Of a DNA stretch of 64,000 bases, positions 1 through 9,401 are shown piece by piece. The notes under the pieces were generated by a model. That model made no database searches, had not been told where the DNA came from, and saw only the letters and a list, made by a program, of their open reading frames with translations. A program made the position numbers and the translations under genes. The stretch lies in contig CACNWE010000002.1 in the NCBI GenBank assembly GCA_902623995.1, forward strand, positions 62,001 to 126,000. Direction: 5' to 3'. Within the stretch, counting starts at the first letter, position 1. The number at the start of each line of letters is the position of its first letter. Origin of the DNA: an uncultured SAR116 cluster alpha proteobacterium. Lineage in GTDB: Bacteria > Pseudomonadota > Alphaproteobacteria > Puniceispirillales > Marisalimonadaceae.

Positions 1-581
1 TCAACTGACGGACCGGATGCCCCATTACCACAATCCCATACTATTGTTTTTTCGTTGAGTTGACCTTCAATATTTTTAAGAGGCTTTATAATTTCATTAA
101 TATAGTTTTCAAATATGTTGACAGATTTCGAAAAACCATCATATGTTTTTGTATAACCTTTATTTGCAAAATTACCTAGTTTTTGAATATCTTCTCCAAA
201 GAAAGAGTTTTGATTTAAAACTATTTTAAAACCATTATAATTTTTTGGATTATGACTTCCAGTTACTTGTATTGCTCCATCTGCTTTATAATAATTACTT
301 GCAAAATAAAGCATTGGTGTTGGGCCCAGCCCAATTCTATAAATTTCGCAACCAGAATTTTCTAGTCCTTCAGTAAGTTTTTCTTCTAAAACTGGGCTAG
401 ACAATCTACCATCCATTCCAACTACAATTAATGGATGTTTCTTCTCTGGATATTTTTTTTTGATTGTAATGCCAAAGAAAAAACCAAGCATGAAGGCGTC
501 TTTTTGTGTTAAGGTTTTCTCATAAATACCTCTAATGTCGTAGGATCGAAGAATTGTTTCGTTAAAAGTGTGCTTAAACAT
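1..581 (-). CDS. phosphomannomutase/phosphoglucomutase, N-terminal part (runs off window)
   Basis: Alpha-D-phosphohexomutase that interconverts hexose 1- and 6-phosphates for sugar-nucleotide synthesis. Reading the minus strand from the ATG at 581 gives about 193 residues beginning MFKHTFNETILRSYDIRGIY. The DIRG start motif, the active-site phosphoserine loop TGSHNP and a later DCGNGASG segment identify the family. The gene is cut by the window start, so its C-terminal domains are not seen. Its ATG overlaps the galU stop as TGATG, which suggests translational coupling. Mannose versus glucose preference cannot be decided from this fragment. Confidence 0.9.
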   Translation of the reverse strand, partial: MFKHTFNETILRSYDIRGIYEKTLTQKDAFMLGFFFGITIKKKYPEKKHPLIVVGMDGRLSSPVLEEKLTEGLENSGCEIYRIGLGPTPMLYFASNYYKADGAIQVTGSHNPKNYNGFKIVLNQNSFFGEDIQKLGNFANKGYTKTYDGFSKSVNIFENYINEIIKPLKNIEGQLNEKTIVWDCGNGASGPSV

Positions 582-1447
582 CAATTTTTACTAACTATTT
601 CATGTTCTAGCCAACTTTTAAGGTTCTGTTTCATTTCTGGCCTTTCAATAGAAAAACGAATGTTAGCTTGTATAAATCCTAATTTAGACCCACAATCATA
701 TCGCTCTTCTGAAAATTTATATCCCACACAATTAGATGAACCTATTCTACTTGCTATAGCGTCAGTAAGTTGAATTTCATTACTAGCACCCCTATTTTGT
801 TGTTCTAAGACATCAAAAACGGCTGGTTCTATAATGTATCTACCGACAACAGCCATATTGCTAGGAGCATTTTCTGTGGATGGTTTTTCAACAAGGCCTA
901 AAATTTCAGTAATATTATCCATTGAGTTTCCAGGAGATATTACTCCATATGAAGATACATCTTTTTTGTCTACATCCATTACAGCAAGCATATTGCCAGA
1001 ATTGTAATTATCAATCATTTCCTTAATCGTATTACCACCATAAATTAAGTCATCAGCAAGAATTATAGCCACCGGTTCATCTCCAATCAAATGTCTTGCA
1101 CACCATACAGCATGACCGAGACCAGCTGGTTCTTGTTGTCTTACATAAGCAAAAGATCCAGGGATTTTTAGCATTTCTTGCGCAGTCTTGAGAGTTTGTC
1201 TTTTTCCTTTTGAAAGTAAGTTATTTTCCAGTTCAAAAGAATGATCAAAATGATTTTCTATAGCTGATTTGCCCCGACTAGTAACAAAAATAAATTGGTC
1301 AATACCTGCATTAGCCGCTTCTTCCACTGCATATTGTATAAGTGGTTTATCAACTATAGGAAGCATTTCTTTAGGCATTGACTTAGTTGCAGGAAGAAAT
1401 CTAGTACCCAATCCACCAACTGGAAAAATTGCCTTCTTAATTTTCAT
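581..1447 (-). CDS. galU: UTP-glucose-1-phosphate uridylyltransferase
   Basis: Makes UDP-glucose from glucose 1-phosphate and UTP. The 288-residue length is normal for GalU. The N-terminal nucleotidyltransferase motif GGLGTRFLPATKSMPKEMLP is complete, and PLIQYAVEEA and the later GLVEKPS segment follow as in the family. It is divergent from ugd, whose enzyme uses UDP-glucose, and is followed on the same strand by the phosphohexomutase with a one-base overlap. The three genes therefore cover glucose-6-phosphate to UDP-glucuronate. Confidence 0.96.
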   Translation of the reverse strand: MKIKKAIFPVGGLGTRFLPATKSMPKEMLPIVDKPLIQYAVEEAANAGIDQFIFVTSRGKSAIENHFDHSFELENNLLSKGKRQTLKTAQEMLKIPGSFAYVRQQEPAGLGHAVWCARHLIGDEPVAIILADDLIYGGNTIKEMIDNYNSGNMLAVMDVDKKDVSSYGVISPGNSMDNITEILGLVEKPSTENAPSNMAVVGRYIIEPAVFDVLEQQNRGASNEIQLTDAIASRIGSSNCVGYKFSEERYDCGSKLGFIQANIRFSIERPEMKQNLKSWLEHEIVSKN

Positions 1448-1548
1448 TCACAAATCCTATAAATTAGTATAATAGTTAATATGGTAATTATTTTTTTATT
1501 TTCAATTAGTTAATAACTTCTCATTTCTCAAATATAAGAGGATATATC

Positions 1549-2868
1549 ATGAAAATCACAATGTTAGGTACTGGCTACGTTGGATTAGTGTCTGGAACTT
1601 GTTTTTCAGAATTTGGCTTTGATGTATGTTGTATAGACAAAGATAAAGACAAAATCACAAACTTAAAAAAGAATGTCATACCTATTTATGAACCGGGTCT
1701 TGAGAATTTAGTAAAAAAAAACAAAGATGCTAATCGGCTCACTTTTAGTAGCGATGTAAAAAAAAATATAGCAAACGCAGACATTGTCTTTATTGCAGTG
1801 GGAACACCAGCAAGACGTGGTGACGGTCATGCTGATTTATCATATGTTTATGAAGCTGCAGAAGAAATAGCAAATAATTTAGTGGGCTATACAGTAGTTG
1901 TTACTAAGTCTACGGTACCAATTGGAACAGGAAACGAAATTAAAAAAATTATTAAAAAAACAAATCCCAAAGCTAAATTTGATGTAGTTTCTAATCCAGA
2001 ATTTTTGAGAGAAGGTAATGCTATTGAGGATTTTATGAGACCAGACAGGGTTATTGTTGGATGTGAAACTGAAAAAGCTAAAGAATTAATTTCAAAAATA
2101 TATAAGCCACTGTACCTAATTGAAACCCCAATTTTATTTACTGATCTAAAAACAGCAGAGTTAATTAAGTATGCAGGCAATGCATTTCTAGCTGTTAAAA
2201 TTTCATATATTAATCAAATGGCAGATTTATGTGAAAAGGTTGGGGCGGATGTTCATGATGTTTCACAAGGTATCGGTCTTGACAAAAGAATTGGTAGTAA
2301 ATTCTTGCATCCGGGGCCAGGTTATGGTGGATCTTGTTTTCCAAAAGACACTCAAGCTCTTGTAAAAACAGCTAATTACTATGGCTCGAATATTTCTATA
2401 GTAGAAAATGTTATAAATTATAACTCTCAAAGAAAAATAGATATGGCAGATAAAATAATTTCTGCTTTAGGAATAAATTATAGTAATAAGAAAATATCTA
2501 TCCTAGGGTTAGCATTCAAACCAGAAACGGATGATATGAGAGAAAGTCCGTGTCTAGATATTATCCCCAAACTTCAAGAAAAGAATTTACAAATCTCTGC
2601 ATTTGATCCAGTAGCAATGGATGAAGCAAAAAAATTATTAAAAAATATCCAATTTGCAGAAAGTATTGAAGATTGCATCAAAAATAGTGATGCACTTGTA
2701 ATTTTAACTGAGTGGAATGAGTTTAGAAGTTTGTCACCGGAAAAATTAAAACAACATATGAAAGGAAATATTTTAATAGATTTAAGAAATGCTCTCAATC
2801 CAGATAGTTTCCTTGAAAGTGGATTGAACCTTATTCAAGTAGGAAGGCCAATTCTTCCTAACCAGTAA
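1549..2868 (+). CDS. ugd: UDP-glucose 6-dehydrogenase
   Basis: NAD-dependent four-electron oxidation of UDP-glucose to UDP-glucuronate. The 439-aa protein has the N-terminal Rossmann motif GTGYVGLVSG, the VVTKSTVPIGTG segment, the NPEFLREG motif near residue 150, and the catalytic Cys263 within GPGYGGSCFPKDT. The start is preceded by AAGAGGATATATC, a usable Shine-Dalgarno. It faces galU across about 100 bp that should hold both promoters. Its 3' end overlaps the convergent proV gene by 11 bp. Confidence 0.96.
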   Translation: MKITMLGTGYVGLVSGTCFSEFGFDVCCIDKDKDKITNLKKNVIPIYEPGLENLVKKNKDANRLTFSSDVKKNIANADIVFIAVGTPARRGDGHADLSYVYEAAEEIANNLVGYTVVVTKSTVPIGTGNEIKKIIKKTNPKAKFDVVSNPEFLREGNAIEDFMRPDRVIVGCETEKAKELISKIYKPLYLIETPILFTDLKTAELIKYAGNAFLAVKISYINQMADLCEKVGADVHDVSQGIGLDKRIGSKFLHPGPGYGGSCFPKDTQALVKTANYYGSNISIVENVINYNSQRKIDMADKIISALGINYSNKKISILGLAFKPETDDMRESPCLDIIPKLQEKNLQISAFDPVAMDEAKKLLKNIQFAESIEDCIKNSDALVILTEWNEFRSLSPEKLKQHMKGNILIDLRNALNPDSFLESGLNLIQVGRPILPNQ

Positions 2869-3910
2869 TATTTGTCCCAAGTGATTTGGGTCTTTTCATG
2901 CCCTCAATTAGATTAACCATTTCAATCTTTCCAGTAACTTTACCTTTTGAGTTTTCAATTGTAACTGGCTTTGAGGGTGCATCTGACATTATTTGAAGTA
3001 TATCTTCTAAAACCATATCTTCTTTAACAGTAGCACCAGAGCTTTTTGTATTTGTTGGTGTCATGATTGATTTTGCTTGAATGACCCTTGCTCTATTAAT
3101 ATCTTTTATAAAATCAGAGACATATTCATCTGCAGGGTTCATTATTATTTCTTGAGGATCGCTGTCCTGAACCATGCTTCCATCGCGAAGAATTGCTATT
3201 CTATCTCCAATTTTAAGAGCTTCATCAAGATCATGTGTAATAAATATTATAGTTTTATGTAATTCGCTCTGAAGATCTAAAAGTATATTTTGCATTTCTG
3301 AACGAATTAATGGATCTAAAGCAGAAAAAGCTTCATCCATTAGGAGGATTTCTGCGTCTGTTGCCAGCGCTCTTGCAAGTCCCACTCTTTGTTGCATGCC
3401 ACCTGACAGCTGTCCTGGATAATATGTTTCGTAACCATCTAAGCCAACTCTTTTAATCCATTTTTGAGCTTTTTCTGACCATTCATCTTTAGAAATATTT
3501 TGGATTGCAAGCCCATAACCAACATTTTGTAAAATGGTTTTATGTGGAAATAAAGCAAACTTTTGAAAAACCATAGACATATTATTTTGTCTGAACTGAA
3601 TAAGTTCTTTGGAAGTTAAATTTAGGATATTTGTATCGTTAAACAGTATTTCACCACTTGTTGGTTCTATCAATCTATTTAAATGTCTTATCAGAGTTGA
3701 TTTGCCTGAACCAGAAAGACCCATGACAACTTGTATTTTTCCTTTGTCAATATTTAGATTTATATTATTTAATCCAAGAACACAGTTTGACTTCTCAAGG
3801 AGCTCGTCTTTACCAATTCCATTTTTCACCAGATCAAGTGCATTTTTATCACCATCTCCAAAAATTTTATAAAGTTGATTTACTTTGATTAATATATTTT
3901 TTGAATTCAT
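2858..3910 (-). CDS. proV: glycine betaine/proline-type ABC transporter, ATP-binding protein
   Basis: ATPase of a QAT-family importer for quaternary amines. The 350 residues contain Walker A GLSGSGKST, signature LSGGMQQRVGLARA, Walker B EILLMDEAFSALDP and the switch histidine in FITHD. A C-terminal extension of about 90 residues resembles the CBS-type regulatory region of ProV/OpuAA proteins. It is the last gene of proX-proW-proV, four bases after proW. Substrate (glycine betaine, proline betaine, DMSP or choline) cannot be fixed from the ATPase. Confidence 0.93.
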   Translation of the reverse strand: MNSKNILIKVNQLYKIFGDGDKNALDLVKNGIGKDELLEKSNCVLGLNNINLNIDKGKIQVVMGLSGSGKSTLIRHLNRLIEPTSGEILFNDTNILNLTSKELIQFRQNNMSMVFQKFALFPHKTILQNVGYGLAIQNISKDEWSEKAQKWIKRVGLDGYETYYPGQLSGGMQQRVGLARALATDAEILLMDEAFSALDPLIRSEMQNILLDLQSELHKTIIFITHDLDEALKIGDRIAILRDGSMVQDSDPQEIIMNPADEYVSDFIKDINRARVIQAKSIMTPTNTKSSGATVKEDMVLEDILQIMSDAPSKPVTIENSKGKVTGKIEMVNLIEGMKRPKSLGTNITG

Positions 3911-3914
3911 TATA

Positions 3915-4802
3915 TTAATCCTTACCTTCGTTCCTATATTTTTGCATTCTCAGTCCGAATTTTTGTGTAACTCTGTCAAAAATAATTGCTAATATAACGA
4001 TAGCAAGACCATTCATTAATCCTAGAGCTAAATACTGATTTGAAATTGCTCTTAAAACTGGAAGGCCAAGACCTTTAACACCAATCATAGATGCTATTAC
4101 CACCATTGCTAAAGCCATCATTATTGTTTGATTTACACCAGCAAATATAGTTGGTAGGGCCAATGGCATTTGAACTCCTAATAATTTCTGCCAATAATTT
4201 GCTCCAAATGAGTCTGCTGCTTCTAAAACGTCTTTATCCACCAACCTTATGCCTAAATTCGTTAAACGAACAATTGGTGGAATAGCATAAATACATACTG
4301 CAATTAATCCAGGAACTTTTCCAATACCTAAAAGCATCACAACTGGTATTAAATACACAAAACTAGGAATTGTTTGCATGACGTCTAAAACAGGAACTAT
4401 TGCTGCTTGCACTTTATTACTTCTTGCCATTGCAATACCTAGTGGTATACCAATTGCTATACATAGAAATGTGGCTACAAGAATAATGGCTAATGTTGAC
4501 ATTGTGTCTTCCCACATACCGAAATAACCAATCAACATAAAACTCAAAAAAGTTCCAACAACTATTAATATGGATCTTGAGCCTATCCAAGCAAGTAAAA
4601 GAATACTAAATATAATAATAGGCCAAGGGGTATTAATAAAAAGCTTTTCGAACCATACTAAAAACATCAGTAGTGGTTCAAAAAATTCTTCAATAGCTTG
4701 GCCATAAGTTCTTGAAAAATCAGTGAATGCGAAATCTACAGTTTTCTTAAACTCTCTTAGATCAGATCTGCTCATGTCAGGGAAATTAAAAAACCAATCC
4801 AT
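3915..4802 (-). CDS. proW: glycine betaine/proline-type ABC transporter, permease
   Basis: Inner-membrane permease of the same importer. The 295-aa protein has an amphipathic N-terminal stretch, then about six hydrophobic segments. The EAA-type loop lies around EAADSFGANYWQKLLGVQMP, which contacts the ATPase. An AGGAA ribosome site sits before ATG 4802. It follows proX after a 76-bp gap that contains a stem-loop. Confidence 0.93.
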   Translation of the reverse strand: MDWFFNFPDMSRSDLREFKKTVDFAFTDFSRTYGQAIEEFFEPLLMFLVWFEKLFINTPWPIIIFSILLLAWIGSRSILIVVGTFLSFMLIGYFGMWEDTMSTLAIILVATFLCIAIGIPLGIAMARSNKVQAAIVPVLDVMQTIPSFVYLIPVVMLLGIGKVPGLIAVCIYAIPPIVRLTNLGIRLVDKDVLEAADSFGANYWQKLLGVQMPLALPTIFAGVNQTIMMALAMVVIASMIGVKGLGLPVLRAISNQYLALGLMNGLAIVILAIIFDRVTQKFGLRMQKYRNEGKD

Positions 4803-4826
4803 TTTGCATTCCTAAGATTAAAAAAA

Positions 4827-4863
4827 ATAATCACTACCTAAATAATTTAAAGGCAGTGATTAT
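4827..4863 (-). promoter_or_regulatory. intercistronic stem-loop between proX and proW
   Basis: On the transcribed strand, arms at 4851-4863 and 4827-4839 form a 13-bp stem with one G-U pair around an 11-nt loop. It lies after the proX stop and before proW. Hairpins in this place are commonly found to stabilise the 3' end of binding-protein mRNA or to attenuate the downstream genes; that role is inference here. There is no long U-run, so it is not a strong terminator. Confidence 0.6.
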
Positions 4864-4878
4864 GAAATTTAGTTCAAA

Positions 4879-5895
4879 TTAAAGACCAGCTTTAATCTTT
4901 TTAGCCACGTCTGCAGAAACCCATTTTTCCCAAACGCTTCCGTGTTTTTCTAAAAACTCGAAAGCCGCATCTTTTCCAGATGCTTTTTGTTCAGTCATAA
5001 AAACAAGCATTCCGTTCATTATTTCACCTGGATAAACTCTGTTTGTAATGTAATTCATAGCGACACCAGCATTCTTTTTAAAATTTGCTGATACTACACT
5101 ATTAACTTCAGACTTAACCCAAGAAGATTTTTGTGGATTAGCGCACTCTTTCTCTGGCTTCACAATGCAGTTATCCCAGTTGTCTTTGCCACCAAAAGGT
5201 ACACCAAAGTCTAATTTGTGCATTTTATATTTTCCAATCATAGATGTTGGTGACCAGTAATAGCCAAACCAATTTTCACCTCTCTCAACAGCCTTCGCCA
5301 TTGAACCATCTAAACCAGCAGCACTTCCTGGATCAACAAGAACCCAACCTTTTTTCTCCATTTCAAAAGCTCTAAAAAGGTTAGCATTAGCTAATTGGCA
5401 ACCCCAACCTGCGGGACAACCAACAAAAGCTCCCTTAGATTTGTCTTCAGAGTATGGAAAAAGATCAGGTCTATTTAAAACATCTAAAGCTGTCTTAAGC
5501 TCTGGGTGTTTTTTAATAGTGTGAGGAGGAAGCCACCAACCTTCACCTAAACCAGTAATTGGACCTTTGTTAGCAACAATTAATCTGTTTTCACCAACAG
5601 CTTTTTTTAATGGAACTGCAACTGCATTAGCCCAAAGCTCTGGAGCAACATCAGGTGATCCTTTCTCGTTCATTGAGGTAAAAGTAGGCATGGTAGCACC
5701 TGAAACCAGCTCAACTTCACATCCATAACCTTTTTCTAATATTATCTTATCTACATTGGCCATTAATTCAGCGGATGCCCAATTCATCTCTGCAATAGTT
5801 ACTTTACCACATGCAGCGTTACCAATTGTAGCCCAACTAAGGCCTACGGCTACGGTTGCTGCCATAGTAAATGCAGCTCCGAATACCCTTTTCAT
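4879..5895 (-). CDS. proX: glycine betaine/proline-type ABC transporter, substrate-binding protein
   Basis: Periplasmic binding protein that delivers substrate to ProVW. The 338 residues start with a signal peptide (MKRVFGAAFTMAATVAVGLS... NAACG, cleavage near residue 27). The OpuAC-type fold is indicated by the early MNWASAEL segment and by many aromatic residues (GEGWWLPP, GYYWSP, SVWEKW) of the kind that form cation-pi boxes for trimethylammonium or dimethylsulfonium groups. An AGGAG site precedes ATG 5895. First gene of the operon; the nearby metF-like and dmdA-like genes make methylated osmolytes a plausible substrate. Confidence 0.92.
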   Translation of the reverse strand: MKRVFGAAFTMAATVAVGLSWATIGNAACGKVTIAEMNWASAELMANVDKIILEKGYGCEVELVSGATMPTFTSMNEKGSPDVAPELWANAVAVPLKKAVGENRLIVANKGPITGLGEGWWLPPHTIKKHPELKTALDVLNRPDLFPYSEDKSKGAFVGCPAGWGCQLANANLFRAFEMEKKGWVLVDPGSAAGLDGSMAKAVERGENWFGYYWSPTSMIGKYKMHKLDFGVPFGGKDNWDNCIVKPEKECANPQKSSWVKSEVNSVVSANFKKNAGVAMNYITNRVYPGEIMNGMLVFMTEQKASGKDAAFEFLEKHGSVWEKWVSADVAKKIKAGL

Positions 5896-5914
5896 TTTAT
5901 TCTCCTGTTTCCGC

Positions 5915-5929
5915 TTGTAATAATTACAA
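5915..5929. promoter_or_regulatory. palindrome in the proX leader
   Basis: A perfect 15-bp inverted repeat, TTGTAATAATTACAA, lies about 20 bp upstream of the proX start, just 5' of its ribosome site. It could be an operator or a small leader hairpin. In such AT-rich DNA a palindrome of this size may be fortuitous. The rest of 5930-6165 is AT-rich spacer between divergent genes, with no other clear signal. Confidence 0.3.
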
Positions 5930-6165
5930 ACCTTGATTAATTAAATTAAAGTAAATTGAATTAAAAATTCAAGAATCATAATAACAAGAAAACTGCACTA
6001 ATTGCAAATCACTATAATTGAAAATAACTATTAATATAGTCTAAATACTTGATATATATAGATAATATTTTTTTAGAAATTTTGAGATTATATATATAAA
6101 TTTTTATTTAACTTTATTACTTATTTACTTATATTTCCTCATTTTTATTGTTATATATTTATAAG

Positions 6166-6714
6166 ATGTTTGAAGATTTTACACCATTTATAATAGCTTT
6201 AGTAGTAACATTCAGTTTTATGATATGTATTGCTATATGGAATAGTATAAATGCTCCCCAACCCCCAGAAAAAGCACCTCCAATAGAACCAGGTCCATCT
6301 AGAACTAGAGAAATTCTTGCACGATTTAGTGAGTTCTACATGAATTTAAATCCTGAAGAAGGAATAATTTTTGATATTGACCTTCTGCCAGATCCTAAAC
6401 AGCATATAATACATGCTCTCTACGTTGGTTTTGATGAAAGTGAAAATGATGATGAGAAATCAGCTATTGAGAGAGGTCTTAGAGCAATTGTTACATTTCA
6501 GGAAAGAGTTGGTGAATTACCTGTTAAAAAGGAAATGTTAGAAATAGAAAAAAATTTATCTATACCCAATTCTGAAGAAGATGAAACAAACACACTTGAC
6601 ACATCTAATGTCAATATTTTAAGTGAAGAAGAATTTCAAAGATATTCTGTTTTAAGAGACCAAGAATTAGAAACGCATTTTCAACACTTAAAAATTCAAA
6701 CTACTGAAGAATAG
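6166..6714 (+). CDS. single-pass membrane protein of unknown function
   Basis: About 182 residues from ATG 6166 (an upstream in-frame TTG at 6148 is possible). One N-terminal TM helix (PFIIALVVTFSFMICIAIW) is followed by a proline-rich linker (NAPQPPEKAPPIEPGP) and an acidic soluble domain. I do not recognise a family. It ends nine bases before the alpha/beta hydrolase gene, so the two are probably co-transcribed. Confidence 0.75.
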   Translation: MFEDFTPFIIALVVTFSFMICIAIWNSINAPQPPEKAPPIEPGPSRTREILARFSEFYMNLNPEEGIIFDIDLLPDPKQHIIHALYVGFDESENDDEKSAIERGLRAIVTFQERVGELPVKKEMLEIEKNLSIPNSEEDETNTLDTSNVNILSEEEFQRYSVLRDQELETHFQHLKIQTTEE

Positions 6715-6723
6715 GAAATAAAT

Positions 6724-7536
6724 ATGTCCATTTTTAAAATTGATGATCAAAACGAAATTTATTATGAATATGTTCCACCTAAAAATGGAGGCTTTACTTG
6801 TGTCTTTGTAAACGCTTTGACTGGCGATGTATCTGCGTGGAACGGGTCTATTGGTGAAAATTTAATTAAAAATAACGACGGTTATTTAGTATATAACTTT
6901 AGAGGGCAATCAAGAAGTAAGTTTGAAACTAATTTAGATTTAAGCGCTGAATTAATAGTAAGTGACCTTGTAAATTTAGTTAATTTCATCAATCCAAAAA
7001 ATATGGTTTTAGTTGGGTTGTCAATAGGCGGGCTTTATGCTGCGATGTCTTTATCAAAAGGTGTTGAAGCAAAAGGTTTAGTGCTTATAAATACTTTGCG
7101 AAAGCCCAGCGAAAGACTAAATTGGATAAATAATGCAATGGCCAATGCTGTAAAATTTGGTGGAACTTCTCTTATCTTAGATATGACATTACCAGTAATA
7201 GCTTCACCAAAATTTTTATCTAAAATGAAAGAAAATGCTCTAAAATATGAGAATTATCTTGGATTGGATGACTATAATGGGGTATCAAAACTTATGCATG
7301 GTGGATTTACAACAAATTGGGATTTTGATTGGAGTAAACTTGACTTACCCGTGTTGGTTTTAACAGGGCATTTTGATAAAGTTTTCAGAATTGAAGATGA
7401 CATAAATAATTTGATAAAAAATATGAAAAATGTCAAAAGAATTGAAGTTCCAGAATGTGGACATCTAATACCTATAGAGGATCCAGAATTATTTTCATAT
7501 CACTTAAGCGGTTTCATAATATCTCTTAAATATTAA
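6724..7536 (+). CDS. alpha/beta hydrolase
   Basis: 270-aa serine hydrolase-type protein. It shows the nucleophile elbow GLSIGG (Ser in VLVGLSIGGLYAAM), a candidate acid in LTGHFDKVF and a C-terminal His in CGHLIPIEDPE, in the expected order. An AGGAAA sequence precedes ATG 6724. Members range from 3-oxoadipate enol-lactonases to carboxylesterases, and the substrate cannot be assigned. It ends two bases from the convergent methyltransferase. Confidence 0.85.
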   Translation: MSIFKIDDQNEIYYEYVPPKNGGFTCVFVNALTGDVSAWNGSIGENLIKNNDGYLVYNFRGQSRSKFETNLDLSAELIVSDLVNLVNFINPKNMVLVGLSIGGLYAAMSLSKGVEAKGLVLINTLRKPSERLNWINNAMANAVKFGGTSLILDMTLPVIASPKFLSKMKENALKYENYLGLDDYNGVSKLMHGGFTTNWDFDWSKLDLPVLVLTGHFDKVFRIEDDINNLIKNMKNVKRIEVPECGHLIPIEDPELFSYHLSGFIISLKY

Positions 7537-7538
7537 TA

Positions 7539-8186
7539 TTATTTTTTAAGAATAATAGTTATATCATCCTTAAGTAGATTATGCTTTACAACCTCAGGAT
7601 CACAAAAATTTCTCTCGCATATTTTTTTTATCCAAGATAATTCAGTATAATAAAGTTTTTTTTCTATTTTTCTTTTTTCCTTCATTAGACAATTAAAAAT
7701 CATAGCTTTTCTAACAAATTTCCAATTATTTGTAAGATTTTTGATTATATAGTCTTCCCATAAAGATATATCATTAGTTGGTGTAAGATTGTATGTTCCA
7801 GACATAACGACGTAATCAGTATAATCAAAAGGCAATGCACTAATTCCAAATTTTACATTTACAAAATCTTTATTGTTTTTGCAAAAATTAATGATTTTCT
7901 GATTTATATCAAACCCATGATATTTAACTTTGTCATCTAAGTTTCTTTCTTTTAAAATTTCGTAAAATCTACCATATCCACAACCAATATCTGCAATTGA
8001 GAATTCGTCACTTTTTGCGTTTTGTAATATTTTATCTAAAATTATATTTAATCTAAGGTCTTGTGATAGTTTACTATTCCAAAATACTCCTTTAGGAGTA
8101 TTATTAAAAGTATCAAAACGTTTATCATAAATGTTAGATATTTGTTTGTTAAGTAATTTATAAATAAGTAATTTTATAAATGTCAT
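7539..8186 (-). CDS. SAM-dependent methyltransferase-like protein
   Basis: 215 aa with a class I SAM-binding motif I (IADIGCGYGRFYEIL), an acidic residue after the next strand (YHGFDIN) and a motif IV-like segment YVVMSGTYN. The substrate is unknown. The N-terminal region is lysine-rich with no signal peptide. It stands alone, convergent with the hydrolase and divergent from purT. Confidence 0.7.
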   Translation of the reverse strand: MTFIKLLIYKLLNKQISNIYDKRFDTFNNTPKGVFWNSKLSQDLRLNIILDKILQNAKSDEFSIADIGCGYGRFYEILKERNLDDKVKYHGFDINQKIINFCKNNKDFVNVKFGISALPFDYTDYVVMSGTYNLTPTNDISLWEDYIIKNLTNNWKFVRKAMIFNCLMKEKRKIEKKLYYTELSWIKKICERNFCDPEVVKHNLLKDDITIILKK

Positions 8187-8238
8187 TCAATTACATTAAG
8201 CTAGAATATAGTCAATTTAAACTTAAAAGGGTTATTAC

Positions 8239-9378
8239 ATGAAACAAATTTTATTGTTAGGTAGTGGTGAGTTAGGTAAAGAATTAGTAATTAGCCTCAA
8301 AAGAATTGGATGTAATGTAATAGCATGTGATGCATACGAAAATGCACCTGCTATGCAAGTCAGTGATAAGAATGAAGTTTTTAACATGCTTGATAAAGAA
8401 AAATTAAACGCAGTTATAAATAAACATAAACCAGATTTCATAGTTCCAGAGGTTGAAGCAATTGAAACAAGCGTTTTAATTGATGCTGAAAAAAATGGCT
8501 ATAACGTTATACCCTCAGCAAAAGCTGTAAATTTAACAATGAATAGAGATAGAATACGTGATAGAGCAAAATATTTAGGATTAAAAACTGCTAATTTTGC
8601 GTATGCAGAAACTGAAGAGGAATTAATTTTAGAGGCTAATAAAATTGGCACAAAGGTAGCAGTTAAACCAGTTATGAGCTCTTCTGGAAAGGGTCAAAGT
8701 TATGCAAATTCAGAGGATGAATTAAAATTATCTTGGAAATTTGCACTCGAAGGTATGAGAGGAAACAGGAAACGTGTAATAGTTGAAGAATTTATAGATT
8801 TTGAGTACGAAATTACTCTTTTAACAATTTTAGAAAAATCTGGTAAAGTTACGTTTTGCAACCCTATCGGACATTTTCAAAAAAGAGGTGATTATCAGTA
8901 TAGTTGGCAGCCAACCGAATGCTCACAGGACGTAATTAGAAAGGCTCAAGAGGCTGCAAAAAAAATGGTCTTAGATTTAGGTGGATCAGGTATATTTGGG
9001 GTAGAATTTTTTATTGATAAAAAAGAAGAGGTAATTTTTAGCGAATTAAGCCCTCGTCCACATGATACAGGAATGGTCACAATGTTTACTCAAAATTTTA
9101 GTCAATTTGATATTCATGCCAGAGTTTTATTGGGAATGCCATTACCAGAAATTAAAATAAATCAATCTGGTGCTAGCCATGTGATCCTAGCAGAAGAAAA
9201 TGCTTCGGGTAACTATGTCATTGATGGTGTTGAAGATGCACTTGAAGATAAAAATGTAGATTACAGAATCTTTGGAAAACCATTTTTAAAATCATATCGT
9301 CGAATGGGTGTTGTTTTAGCTCCAACTTTAGAGAAGGCGAAAAAGGCAGCTAATAAAATTTATGTGAAAGAAATTTAG
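8239..9378 (+). CDS. purT: formate-dependent phosphoribosylglycinamide formyltransferase
   Basis: ATP-grasp enzyme that makes formyl-GAR from GAR, formate and ATP in purine synthesis without formyl-THF. The 379 residues begin with LLGSGELGKELVISLKRIG and contain EVEAIET, the P-loop-like VMSSSGKGQS and the ATP-grasp metal region FGVEFFIDKKEEVIFSELSPRPHDTGMV (given here only to locate it), all typical of PurT. It lies close to the C1-metabolism genes metF/dmdA; formate use links it to C1 supply. Confidence 0.93.
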   Translation: MKQILLLGSGELGKELVISLKRIGCNVIACDAYENAPAMQVSDKNEVFNMLDKEKLNAVINKHKPDFIVPEVEAIETSVLIDAEKNGYNVIPSAKAVNLTMNRDRIRDRAKYLGLKTANFAYAETEEELILEANKIGTKVAVKPVMSSSGKGQSYANSEDELKLSWKFALEGMRGNRKRVIVEEFIDFEYEITLLTILEKSGKVTFCNPIGHFQKRGDYQYSWQPTECSQDVIRKAQEAAKKMVLDLGGSGIFGVEFFIDKKEEVIFSELSPRPHDTGMVTMFTQNFSQFDIHARVLLGMPLPEIKINQSGASHVILAEENASGNYVIDGVEDALEDKNVDYRIFGKPFLKSYRRMGVVLAPTLEKAKKAANKIYVKEI

Positions 9379-9401
9379 TTATATAAATTATTGATTATTG
9401 T

